Shown here: positions 48,518 to 58,699 of the stretch, one piece after another
Position numbering within the stretch: the stretch's first letter is position 1
How the letters are laid out: the number at the start of each line of letters is the position of its first letter
Origin: Pristionchus mayeri
Taxonomy: Eukaryota > Nematoda > Chromadorea > Rhabditida > Neodiplogasteridae
Reading direction: 5' to 3'
Assembly: GCA_036245805.1 (NCBI GenBank)
Contig: BTRK01000005.1
Location: forward strand, 29,927,469 to 29,991,468
Length of the DNA stretch: 64,000 bases
Translations under genes and position numbers: made by a program
Notes under the pieces: model-generated
Told to the model about the DNA's origin: nothing
The model's input: only the letters and a program-made list of their open reading frames with translations
Database searches by the model: none

Positions 48518-50160
48518 TCAACTCAATCGTTGTTGTTCTACCATCTCCGCGTATCTTCCTCTTCTCTCCATCAATTCTTCGTGCGATCCTCTCTCCACTA
48601 TTCGACCACCCTCCACGAAACAAATCTCTTCTAAAAATAAGAAAATTAAAAAAAACACACTAAAAGAGGTTCGATGCATGGAAGTAGCGTGTGAGGGATC
48701 TTAGTTTTGACAGAAGTAATTGTACTCACCACAATGCCTTATCGTGTCCAATCGATGGGCAATCGTAATCGATGTTCGACCTCTCGCAGAAGTGAGAAGA
48801 GCCTCTCGAACGACCTGAAATGGCATTCCTTCATTTTTCATGCGGTCGATTAAAAAGGCTTTGTATTGGAATTACCTGTTCACTCTGAGTATCCAATGCA
48901 CTCGTTGCCTCATCGAGAACGATCACTCGTGGATTTCTGACTAGAGCTCTCGCAATGGCGATTCGCTGTTTCTGACCACCAGAGAGGGAACGACCCTTCT
49001 CTCCCACGGGGGTCGAGTAACCCTAAAAAGAACATATCGAATCTATTTTGCTTCAATTCAGTCTTGTTTTGACTCACCTCAGGGAAATTGCGAATGAACT
49101 CATGAGCATTGGCCATTCTGCATGCCTCCATCACTTCTTCCTCGCTCGCATCCTCGACTCCCAGACGGACGTTGTCGACGATGCCTCAATTCGTGAAGCA
49201 TTTACCAAATTCCCATTTTGAATGGTGGACCAAATTCTTAATCTATCTTGCATGTTCCTTGTACTATAGACTCGAAAGGAACAAAGGAATACGTACTTCC
49301 TCTGAAGAGTACTGGTTCCTGACTGACGAGGGCAATGGCAGATCGAAGGGAATTGGAGGAGATGGAGGAAAAGGGAGAATCGTCGAGGTACTAAAAGAAG
49401 TAGTTATCATCATTAGCTTGAATGCGTTATTGTGCTATAGTTAATTACTTACCAGCTGTCCTTGCGTGGGATTGTAGAATCTCTCAACCAGATTGACTAC
49501 AGTACTCTTGCCTCCTCCTGAGGGTCCCACGAGGGCGAGAGAACGACCTGAATCGCGTAAATTATGTTATTCGTGGGCAGTGTTCTCGGATATAATAAGA
49601 GTGGTAAAAACAACGTACCTTCAGATACGTTGAACGAGAGATCGCTGAGGATGGGCTTCTGAGGTCTTGAGGGGTATGAGAATGAGATCGAATCGGCTCG
49701 AACTGATCCATGAACTTTCTGCAAATATTTAATCAAGCTTGTTCAAGATCCGATTGAAGGCTGGGGTCTAGAAGAACTACAAACCTTCTCTCCGTTGTCC
49801 TCTTCCTCCTTCATCTCCTTCATAGTGGGGTAGATCAATTTGAAGAGAAGACGAGCTGCAGATGTGGCTGTGATGATGTCCTGATATGAGATTACTTAAT
49901 TTCCCACTCGATCATTTTTGTGACATTTGCTTGAACATGCAGTACCTTGAATGATTCACTCATGCAGATAGCTGTGCATCCGAGCCACGAGATGAACACC
50001 TGGAGTATACTATTCGTCGTGTTAAAACTTTTGTGTTCTGGAACGAGATGATTGCTTTTGTTTTGAATTTTTGCTGAGATATTCCAAAGGTAATTTACCT
50101 CAGTTCCATACATCTGCTTGATGTCAATTCGACCAGTGTAGACGAAATAGATGCCGATTG
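48518..50160 (-). pseudogene. P-glycoprotein 3' half, inverted duplicate
   Basis: Mirror image of 42727-44369. It keeps the final membrane-domain exons and all of NBD2 ([26 protein letters not shown]) and the stop, but lacks NBD1 and most of both membrane domains because the repeat begins inside an intron at 50179. One difference from the left copy changes Asp to Tyr in LIDPTMKE. No start codon or promoter is evident. It lies antisense and downstream of the intact gene. Confidence 0.9.
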
Positions 50161-50464
50161 CTGTAATAAGGAAAGTGATAACTATTTTTCTCAAACGCAT
50201 ATCGCCAAAATTACTGGCGATCTTAGATTCTTCTACCTTCCATTCTTTCCTATGATACGACTTGTTTTGCTCACGCTAATTGTTCGCAAAACTACACTTT
50301 CGAAATCTCAGCGCCAAAATTGCAGCTTACTCTGGGCAAGACTCTGATCTTCCCATTTCCCAGTATCTCACTACCTGCTTCGAATCGCGAGTACATTAGT
50401 CACCTCCTTTTCCGATTTCTTCTTATTACGATCTTAGTTCACCTCCCTTCACTGCTCTTTTACA

Positions 50465-51864
50465 ATGCGTGAACAGTACACAACAGTCTATGCTAGCTCA
50501 AACTTTCAGATGGTTAAATATGAATATTTTATTCCTGATCCCAATGCGGGAATCGGTGCGAGAATCGAGAGGATTTGGAAGCAATTGGAATTCATTCAAA
50601 TGCTTTTAATATCCAAAAATATTGTCCTTACATCAATTATCGCAATTTTTGTATACTTTAAACTGCTATTCTTCGCTCCTTTTTCGAGCAACTATACCTT
50701 CAAGCTATTCGTATTCAATGGAATGGCGGTGCGTTTATGCCATCGATTGAATGGAATGAGAATCTGAACCGATTCAGGGCCTATTTACGTGCTATGCGTA
50801 TCTCGTCGTCTACGAACTAACTTCAGATGATTACATGCTCGAATATTTCCAATCTCTCAAGCAAAGCCAAATGTACACACTTTTAGGAAAGTTTCAATTT
50901 CGATATGAATGTTTTGATCATTATTATATTCCAATGCTATATTTTCAGCAGCCTTTGAAGCGTTTATGAACGGCATCACTCTCCATTCTGACTTTTTCGT
51001 CGCAATTAATCGAATTAATGCAATGAAAGACAAGGCGCAGAGTAAAACGGTTTGCATTCTGAGAGAGAAATTCGAAGCACTTTTGTTCCCAGAGCTTCAA
51101 AATAATATTCTATGTTTCGCTCATCTCTTCACTCATTCTCCCTGCGATGGGGATTGTCGATGTCATCACCGTCGATAATCCAAGTCTCATGGATGATTCG
51201 GAATCCGTGATTAGACAAGCAATGAGCGTAAAATCAACATTTTTCTAGGTGCTGGCCCTCCTCTATACCATACAAACTGGAATTTTCACTTTTGCTACTC
51301 TGATACTCAACAGTGTGATTGGAGCTTTCTTGTTACGCAAACAAAACTTGGTTGACTACGTGGATAGTCAGAGGTAACATAATTTATTCACAAACAACAA
51401 AAAAAACTATCACCTCAGAGATCCAGCCGAACAAGGCCTTATGATAACCAGTGTGGTATCCTTCATTTTCAAATTTGTTTACCAGATCAATGAGGTGACG
51501 GAATTAGTGTAAACTATGTGACTTAATTTTCCAGTTTTTGGCAACGAACTTCGAAATACGATTCTGCGTTACGACTCGTTATTTCTTCCTGGGATGGTCA
51601 TCGATCAACGCATTCTGGTACGGCTAAAAATCCTAAAAAACAGATTTGCATAAAAATAATTCTTGAGCTTCTCAGTGTCAGTCGTTGAATCAGTGCGAAA
51701 ACTTGTAAAATGAATAACAGCCATCAATGAAGAGCTCATCCAACTACAACTCTTCCAGGTGTCTCATTCTCTTCTCTCCGATGGTTCGCAAGGCCGCTTT
51801 CACTCTGCCCATGCCCTCTGCATTGTTTAAACGAACGACCAGAGGAGAAACCATTGTCATTTGA
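50465..51864 (+). CDS. Seven-transmembrane chemoreceptor-like protein
   Basis: Exons start 50465-50728 and continue to TGA 51862-51864, about 320 residues. Hydrophobic segments include VLTSIIAIFVYFKLLFFAPF, the block GLFTCYAYLVVYEL, IIFYVSLISSLILPAMGIVD, YTIQTGIFTFATLILNSVIG, GLMITSVVSFIFKF and NAFWCLILFSPMV. ITLHSDFFVAINRINAM resembles the third-helix region of srg/srv-type nematode receptors. These receptors sense chemicals at the surface of sensory neurons. The 3' edge of exon 2 is uncertain; other joints keep phase. It has a mirror copy at 55665-57064 and a truncated paralogue at 53080-53585. Subfamily assignment is inferred, not certain. Confidence 0.65.
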
Positions 51865-51875
51865 TTTCCATTGTA

Positions 51876-52786
51876 TTAGGTTGATGCAAAAGTTTTTGCC
51901 GATTTTTACATTTTACATTTGGACATGCCCTGCATTTTGCCGTGGACTGATTTTCCTCTAGTTCTCCATTATGAACGGGCGCTGGGATACTCTCACCAGC
52001 ACTATTTAGTAATGGCCTAAACAATCAGGATTGGGGCCGCAATGTTGAATCAAAGTCGTTGGGTGGGTCGACTCGACATGATCTTTCGATCATCTATGCT
52101 CTGCGAATAGCAATTATAGGACAATGCCGAAATAGCGCAAGAAAGTACAACTTATATAGAAGCAAATAACATATTTAAAATGGGTATTCTACGATAAACC
52201 TTTTAGAAATGTATGCCAAATTAACAGTGATGTTGACAAGCAAACGGTCAACAATGTATTGGGCATAATTTTTTTCGTTATCATAGCGATTGATATATCA
52301 AATGATCGAAATATTAAAGTTCTTCACCCAATGAGCGCACATTGCTAGTCTGATTACAATTCGATTCTATCACCCGAAGGTGCACGGATCCGAACATTGA
52401 TGTCAAAAAGTTACAGCGAAATTCCTACTTTGGCAGCTCCTCTTTTCCAAGGCATTTAGAAACCACGATATTTTATGACTAATTGAACATGCAGCCCTTG
52501 CCCTATTACTCAATGAATTGGTGAAGTTGCGCGATGCCTGTGTTCTTTAGAAATTTGCTCGAATCGCGCTCACATAAAATCGAATTTTACGCATATCGGA
52601 TCGAAAATTGTGTAAATGTATTTTTTTTGGATATAAGAAGAGGCGAGATCTTTGATCACTCTACTAGTATAATAGCTCCGTAGTAGTAGATAGTAGCGCC
52701 CCTGTGTAGAGGCGTGACTCAATGATTGCTGAATCAGGAAACTTAATGAAAATCAGTGTCAAATCGGCAAAAACTTTTGCATCAGA
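51876..52786. mobile_element. Mariner-type element, 911 bp
   Basis: Ends TTAGGTTGATGCAAAAGTTT and the complement of TCTGATGCAAAAGTTTTTGC are bordered by TA on each side. No intact transposase. It lies between the intact and truncated receptor genes of the left arm. Confidence 0.85.
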
Positions 52787-53079
52787 TAATTGCTACTTAT
52801 ATGCAACAAATGACCATAATGCGATGTGCCGTGAAGTATCCAGAAATAAAGTTGTGTTATTTTTCGATGAAGGTACGTCTTCAAAATCTTGGATGAACTA
52901 TTTGTATGACCATGGAAACCATTTTGTTTCTCTCCCAATAACTCTTTTCGAGGCTTGAAAGTACCAATTTACATCAGCCGATTTAGTAACCACTAATTAC
53001 TCTGGAAATTTGAGTCCAACCGCGATATGATTATCAACTCTCTCTTCTCTCACTATGGCAGGGAGAATATCAAGTTTGC

Positions 53080-53585
53080 ATGGAGGAAACTGAGGAGAAT
53101 GAAACGTTGTTTTGGCAACTTTTTGACTCTTTCCAAACTCTCTACGTTTCCTTTCTTCTTCTGTGTACATCTCTGCTTGCCTATGCCGTGTACTTCAAAC
53201 TGCTTTTCTTTGCTCCTTTCTCTGGCAACTATACTTTCAAACTCTTCGTTTTCAATGGAATATCAGTTCGTTTTCGCGTATTTTCTTGCAAAGGGATGTG
53301 AATTTACTCAGGAGCTTGCGTCATGTCAGACATATCTAATCATGCATCAACTATCAACTTTTGCTTTTACATCTCAATTTTATAAGTCATTCAAGGATAC
53401 CATTGTTTATAAAGTTTTCGGTAAATAAAAATATCATTGTTCCTCTGTTGCTTTCTAAAAGAAATATTGTTTTAGAAACGTGGGAAGCTTTCGCGGGAGG
53501 AACCTCTCTTCACTCGGATTTTTTCATAGCATTAAATAGAATTAATGCAATGAATGCTCGCGTCATCAGGAAAAGAGTTGGCTGA
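53080..53585 (+). pseudogene. 7TM receptor gene truncated at palindrome centre
   Basis: First exon MEETEENETLFWQLFDSFQT followed by a transmembrane stretch (LLAYAVYFKLLFFAPF), then exons ending FAGGTSLHSDFF and ALNRINAMNARVI, parallel to the intact receptor at 50465. The remaining exons are missing because the arm ends at 53689. Mirror copy at 53947-54449. Confidence 0.7.
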
Positions 53586-53689
53586 GATTCGGCCTGTTTA
53601 ATCTGTCAGAAATGTGCGAGAAAAGTTGCGCAAAAAGTTCGCGAACTTCTGAGGTGCGTAAAAACTGTTTCTCTCAAAAAACCGCGCTC

Positions 53690-53842
53690 GAGGCTGAGGT
53701 TGTTTACTTCCTTTTCCCTCTCTCCGATCGCACGCTCTCTCTTTCTCTGACTTTTATCGCAGATTTTCATCCACCTTTTTCATCGAGCTCGTTGAAAAGT
53801 TCGTGAACTTTTCAGCGAGGTGGTTAGAGAAAGTGAGAGAGA
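53690..53842. other. Spacer at the centre of inverted repeat 2
   Basis: A 153-bp CT/GA-rich segment that itself holds a small hairpin (GAAAAGTTCGTGAACTTTTC at 53795-53814) and a weaker CTCTCTC/GAGAGAG pairing. Folding would give a nearly continuous hairpin from 50179 to 57350. Confidence 0.85.
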
Positions 53843-53946
53843 GAGCGCGGTTTTTTGAGAGAAACAGTTTTTACGCACCTCAGAAATTCGCGAACTTTTT
53901 GCGCAACTTTTCTCGCACATTTCTGACAGATTAAACAGTCCGAATC

Positions 53947-54449
53947 TCAGCCAACTCTTTTCCTGATGACGCGAGCATTCATTGCATTAATTCTATTTAA
54001 TGCTATGAAAAAATCCGAGTGAAGAGAGGTTCCTCCCGCGAAAGCTTCCCACGTTTCTAAAACAATATTTCTTTTAGAAAGCAAAAGAGGAACAATGATA
54101 GCATTTACCGAAAACTTTATAAACAATGGTATCCTTGAATGACTTATAAAATTGAGATGTAAAAGCAAAAGTTGATAGTTGATGCATGATTAGATATGTC
54201 TGACATGACGCAAGCTCCTGAGTAAATTCACATCCCTTTGCAAGAAAATGCGCGAAAACGAACTGATATTCCATTGAAAACGAAGAGTTTGAAAGTATAG
54301 TTGCCAGAGAAAGGAGCAAAGAAAAGCAGTTTGAAGTACACGGCATAGGCAAGCAGAGATGTACACAGAAGAAGAAAGGAAACGTAGAGAGTTTGGAAAG
54401 AGTCAAAAAGTTGCCAAAACAACGTTTCATTCTCCTCAGTTTCCTCCAT
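53947..54449 (-). pseudogene. Truncated 7TM receptor, mirror copy
   Basis: Mirror of 53080-53585 with the same exons and truncation. It contains the small 53430-region indel relative to the left copy. Confidence 0.7.
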
Positions 54450-54742
54450 GCAAACTTGATATTCTCCCTGCCATAGTGAGAGAAGAGAGAGTTGATAATC
54501 ATATCGCGGTTGGACTCAAATTTCCAGAGTAATTAGTGGTTACTAAATCGGCTGATGTAAATTGGTACTTTCAAGCCTCGAAAAGAGTTATTGGGAGAGA
54601 AACAAAATGGTTTCCATGGTCATACAAATAGTTCATCCAAGATTTTGAAGACGTACCTTCATCGAAAAATAACACAACTTTATTTCTGGATACTTCACGG
54701 CACATCGCATTATGGTCATTTGTTGCATATAAGTAGCAATTA

Positions 54743-55653
54743 TCTGATGCAAAAGTTTTTGCCGATTTGACACTGATTTTCATTAAGTTTCCTGATTCAG
54801 CAATCATTGAGTCACGCCTCTACACAGGGGCGCTACTATCTACTACTACGGAGCTATTATACTAGTAGAGTGATCAAAGATCTCGCCTCTTCTTATATCC
54901 AAAAAAAATACATTTACACAATTTTCGATCCGATATGCGTAAAATTCGATTTTATGTGAGCGCGATTCGAGCAAATTTCTAAAGAACACAGGCATCGCGC
55001 AACTTCACCAATTCATTGAGTAATAGGGCAAGGGCTGCATGTTCAATTAGTCATAAAATATCGTGGTTTCTAAATGCCTTGGAAAAGAGGAGCTGCCAAA
55101 GTAGGAATTTCGCTGTAACTTTTTGACATCAATGTTCGGATCCGTGCACCTTCGGGTGATAGAATCGAATTGTAATCAGACTAGCAATGTGCGCTCATTG
55201 GGTGAAGAACTTTAATATTTCGATCATTTGATATATCAATCGCTATGATAACGAAAAAAATTATGCCCAATACATTGTTGACCGTTTGCTTGTCAACATC
55301 ACTGTTAATTTGGCATACATTTCTAAAAGGTTTATCGTAGAATACCCATTTTAAATATGTTATTTGCTTCTATATAAGTTGTACTTTCTTGCGCTATTTC
55401 GGCATTGTCCTATAATTGCTATTCGCAGAGCATAGATGATCGAAAGATCATGTCGAGTCGACCCACCCAACGACTTTGATTCAACATTGCGGCCCCAATC
55501 CTGATTGTTTAGGCCATTACTAAATAGTGCTGGTGAGAGTATCCCAGCGCCCGTTCATAATGGAGAACTAGAGGAAAATCAGTCCACGGCAAAATGCAGG
55601 GCATGTCCAAATGTAAAATGTAAAAATCGGCAAAAACTTTTGCATCAACCTAA
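54743..55653. mobile_element. Mariner-type element, mirror copy
   Basis: Mirror of 51876-52786, carried by the inverted repeat rather than by a separate insertion, since its TA borders and flanks match. Confidence 0.85.
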
Positions 55654-55664
55654 TACAATGGAAA

Positions 55665-57064
55665 TCAAATGACAATGGTTTCTCCTCTGGTCGTTCGTTT
55701 AAACAATGCAGAGGGCATGGGCAGAGTGAAAGCGGCCTTGCGAACCATCGGAGAGAAGAGAATGAGACACCTGGAAGAGTTGTAGTTGGATGAGCTCTTC
55801 ATTGATGGCTGTTATTCATTTTACAAGTTTTCGCACTGATTCAACGACTGACACTGAGAAGCTCAAGAATTATTTTTATGCAAATCTGTTTTTTAGGATT
55901 TTTAGCCGTACCAGAATGCGTTGATCGATGACCATCCCAGGAAGAAATAACGAGTCGTAACGCAGAATCGTATTTCGAAGTTCGTTGCCAAAAACTGGAA
56001 AATTAAGTCACATAGTTTACACTAATTCCGTCACCTCATTGATCTGGTAAACAAATTTGAAAATGAAGGATACCACACTGGTTATCATAAGGCCTTGTTC
56101 GGCTGGATCTCTGAGGTGATAGTTTTTTTTGTTGTTTGTGAATAAATTATGTTACCTCTGACTATCCACGTAGTCAACCAAGTTTTGTTTGCGTAACAAG
56201 AAAGCTCCAATCACACTGTTGAGTATCAGAGTAGCAAAAGTGAAAATTCCAGTTTGTATGGTATAGAGGAGGGCCAGCACCTAGAAAAATGTTGATTTTA
56301 CGCTCATTGCTTGTCTAATCACGGATTCCGAATCATCCATGAGACTTGGATTATCGACGGTGATGACATCGACAATCCCCATCGCAGGGAGAATGAGTGA
56401 AGAGATGAGCGAAACATAGAATATTATTTTGAAGCTCTGGGAACAAAAGTGCTTCGAATTTCTCTCTCAGAATGCAAACCGTTTTACTCTGCGCCTTGTC
56501 TTTCATTGCATTAATTCGATTAATTGCGACGAAAAAGTCAGAATGGAGAGTGATGCCGTTCATAAACGCTTCAAAGGCTGCTGAAAATATAGCATTGGAA
56601 TATAATAATGATCAAAACATTCATATCGAAATTGAAACTTTCCTAAAAGTGTGTACATTTGGCTTTGCTTGAGAGATTGGAAATATTCGAGCATGTAATC
56701 ATCTGAAGTTAGTTCGTAGACGACGAGATACGCATAGCACGTAAATAGGCCCTGAATCGGTTCAGATTCTCATTCCATTCAATCGATGGCATAAACGCAC
56801 CGCCATTCCATTGAATACGAATAGCTTGAAGGTATAGTTGCTCGAAAAAGGAGCGAAGAATAGCAGTTTAAAGTATACAAAAATTGCGATAATTGATGTA
56901 AGGACAATATTTTTGGATATTAAAAGCATTTGAATGAATTCCAATTGCTTCCAAATCCTCTCGATTCTCGCACCGATTCCCGCATTGGGATCAGGAATAA
57001 AATATTCATATTTAACCATCTGAAAGTTTGAGCTAGCATAGACTGTTGTGTACTGTTCACGCAT
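55665..57064 (-). CDS. Seven-transmembrane chemoreceptor-like, mirror copy
   Basis: Mirror of 50465-51864 with the same start, splice sites and stop; the translated pieces I compared are identical. If the palindrome is real, both copies could be expressed from opposite strands, each with its own upstream sequence up to 50179 or 57350. Confidence 0.6.
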
Positions 57065-57350
57065 TGTAAAAGAGCAGTGAAGGGAGGTGAACTAAGATCG
57101 TAATAAGAAGAAATCGGAAAAGGAGGTGACTAATGTACTCGCGATTCGAAGCAGGTAGTGAGATACTGGGAAATGGGAAGATCAGAGTCTTGCCCAGAGT
57201 AAGCTGCAATTTTGGCGCTGAGATTTCGAAAGTGTAGTTTTGCGAACAATTAGCGTGAGAAAAACAAGTCGCATCATAGGAAAGAATGGAAGGTAGAAGA
57301 ATCTAAGATCGCCAGTAATTTTGGCGATATGCGTTTGAGAAAAATAGTTA

Positions 57351-58699
57351 ACTAAATTTCCGTAATTTGACCTTACGAAAACCATTTGATTTGACATGAC
57401 CTAACAACTCTGTCACGACACTGAGAGCAATAGAGAATTAAAAGTGAAGAGACTTCTGGCGATTCCTCAACTCTCTTCTGCACTTTCCTCCATTTCCGTG
57501 CCATCATCGCATCTTCCTCAGCTTCGCATTTGCCACTACGGATTGGCTTTATTTCGTTAACTCTGTGTAATAATTCAGCTCTTCAAAAATCATTCATCAA
57601 CATTGATGAAATTCTTACACAAAATTTAAGCTTTCTGATTCCTACCGATTGAATCTGCAATAAGGAACTTAATGTATCAATTTTGTAGATAGACTATTTT
57701 TTGCTTTTCCTTCATAAACTTTGCCGCTTGTAGAGTCTGTATCTAGTTTCGAGTAGAAACCGTGCATTGTTGATTGCCAGGTGGTACACGAAAAGATCAG
57801 ACAACGCGGAAGTAATCGGTAATTGCATTTTCATCGTTGTAAATTTTGCATTGCAAATTAACTACATTTACGTTAACTAGATACGTACCATGTCGTTTGG
57901 TGTTCACTGCTCCTAAAATAAGCAAGCTGAGCTAAATTTAGAAGCCAAACATCTGGCTATATCTCGAAATATTTACCTGCATATCACAGAGGAATGTAGT
58001 TGATGTCTGCCCATTCTACTATGATCTTCAGTCTAGTTTCGGCCAACTATATTTATCCTCAGCCAGTTATCTGCTTCGAGGGCGTGGAATGAGGGCGGAT
58101 GCAAAGGGTCTAGTGGAGGTTTGAGCTACATGATTCTAAGTGCTGAGCAAGAATGTCGAATATCTCTCATAAGAAACGATTTCCCTGTTAGAAATGGTCA
58201 AGCCTCTCCTTCAATCGAAAACAAAATACGCACTTTTGAGATTTGTCGCAGAAACAGCACGCAAGTCAACAAAGAGTGACTATAATTCGTCCTCAGTTTT
58301 CAGCCTGATTTTCTCCATGTTTATTGGCATGGAAAGTAGAGAGTACAAAGGCAGAACAACTGGCCGAATTCTCACTTGCACTATTGCTCAGTCCTCTTGT
58401 CTCGGAAAAGGAACAAATCCCTTTCAGAGTGATCACAACTTATCTTATCCTTCCTCAGTTTTGGCTTACCAAATGCCGCACAAAGTAGTATCAACCTTAC
58501 AATATGCCCAGAGGCATCCTACGCCCTTTCAAGTATCCCGAATATTATCAAAAACAGATTCTAGGGTATAGCCTGTTATGCTTTCACTCAAATAATGGCA
58601 ATCTACTGAAGGTCTACTCTGATCAGTTAGGCCACCTAGAGGGGAAGCCTTCCTTGCTGAGGCCCTGGTCTCACTCCTTCCACAGGAAACCCACTGTCC
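57351..58699. other. Region upstream of the zinc-finger gene
   Basis: A 125-codon open frame at 58194-58571 has no recognisable domain and no splice context, so I do not call it a gene. The last part probably includes the 5' region of the zinc-finger gene. Confidence 0.4.

Larger units (their letters stand above)
46986..50179 (-). repeat. Inverted repeat 1, right arm (3.2 kb)
   Basis: Reverse complement of 42708-45901 with only scattered base differences. Its outer end, 50179, is also the exact outer start of inverted repeat 2. Confidence 0.97.
50179..53689 (+). repeat. Inverted repeat 2, left arm (3.5 kb)
   Basis: Pairs with 53843-57350 (positions sum to 107529, shifting to 107532 inside a 3-base indel near 53430). 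It contains a receptor gene, a mariner-type element and a truncated receptor gene. Only scattered differences were seen, for example at 50264, 50276, 53279 and 53448. Confidence 0.97.
53843..57350 (-). repeat. Inverted repeat 2, right arm (3.5 kb)
   Basis: Reverse complement of 50179-53689. Similarity ends at 57350, where the next bases (ACTAAATTTCCG) have no partner. Confidence 0.97.

Noticed and set aside
58194..58571. 125-codon frame upstream of the zinc-finger gene
   Set aside because: No recognisable domain, codon use unlike the neighbouring GC-rich exons, and no consistent splice partner.
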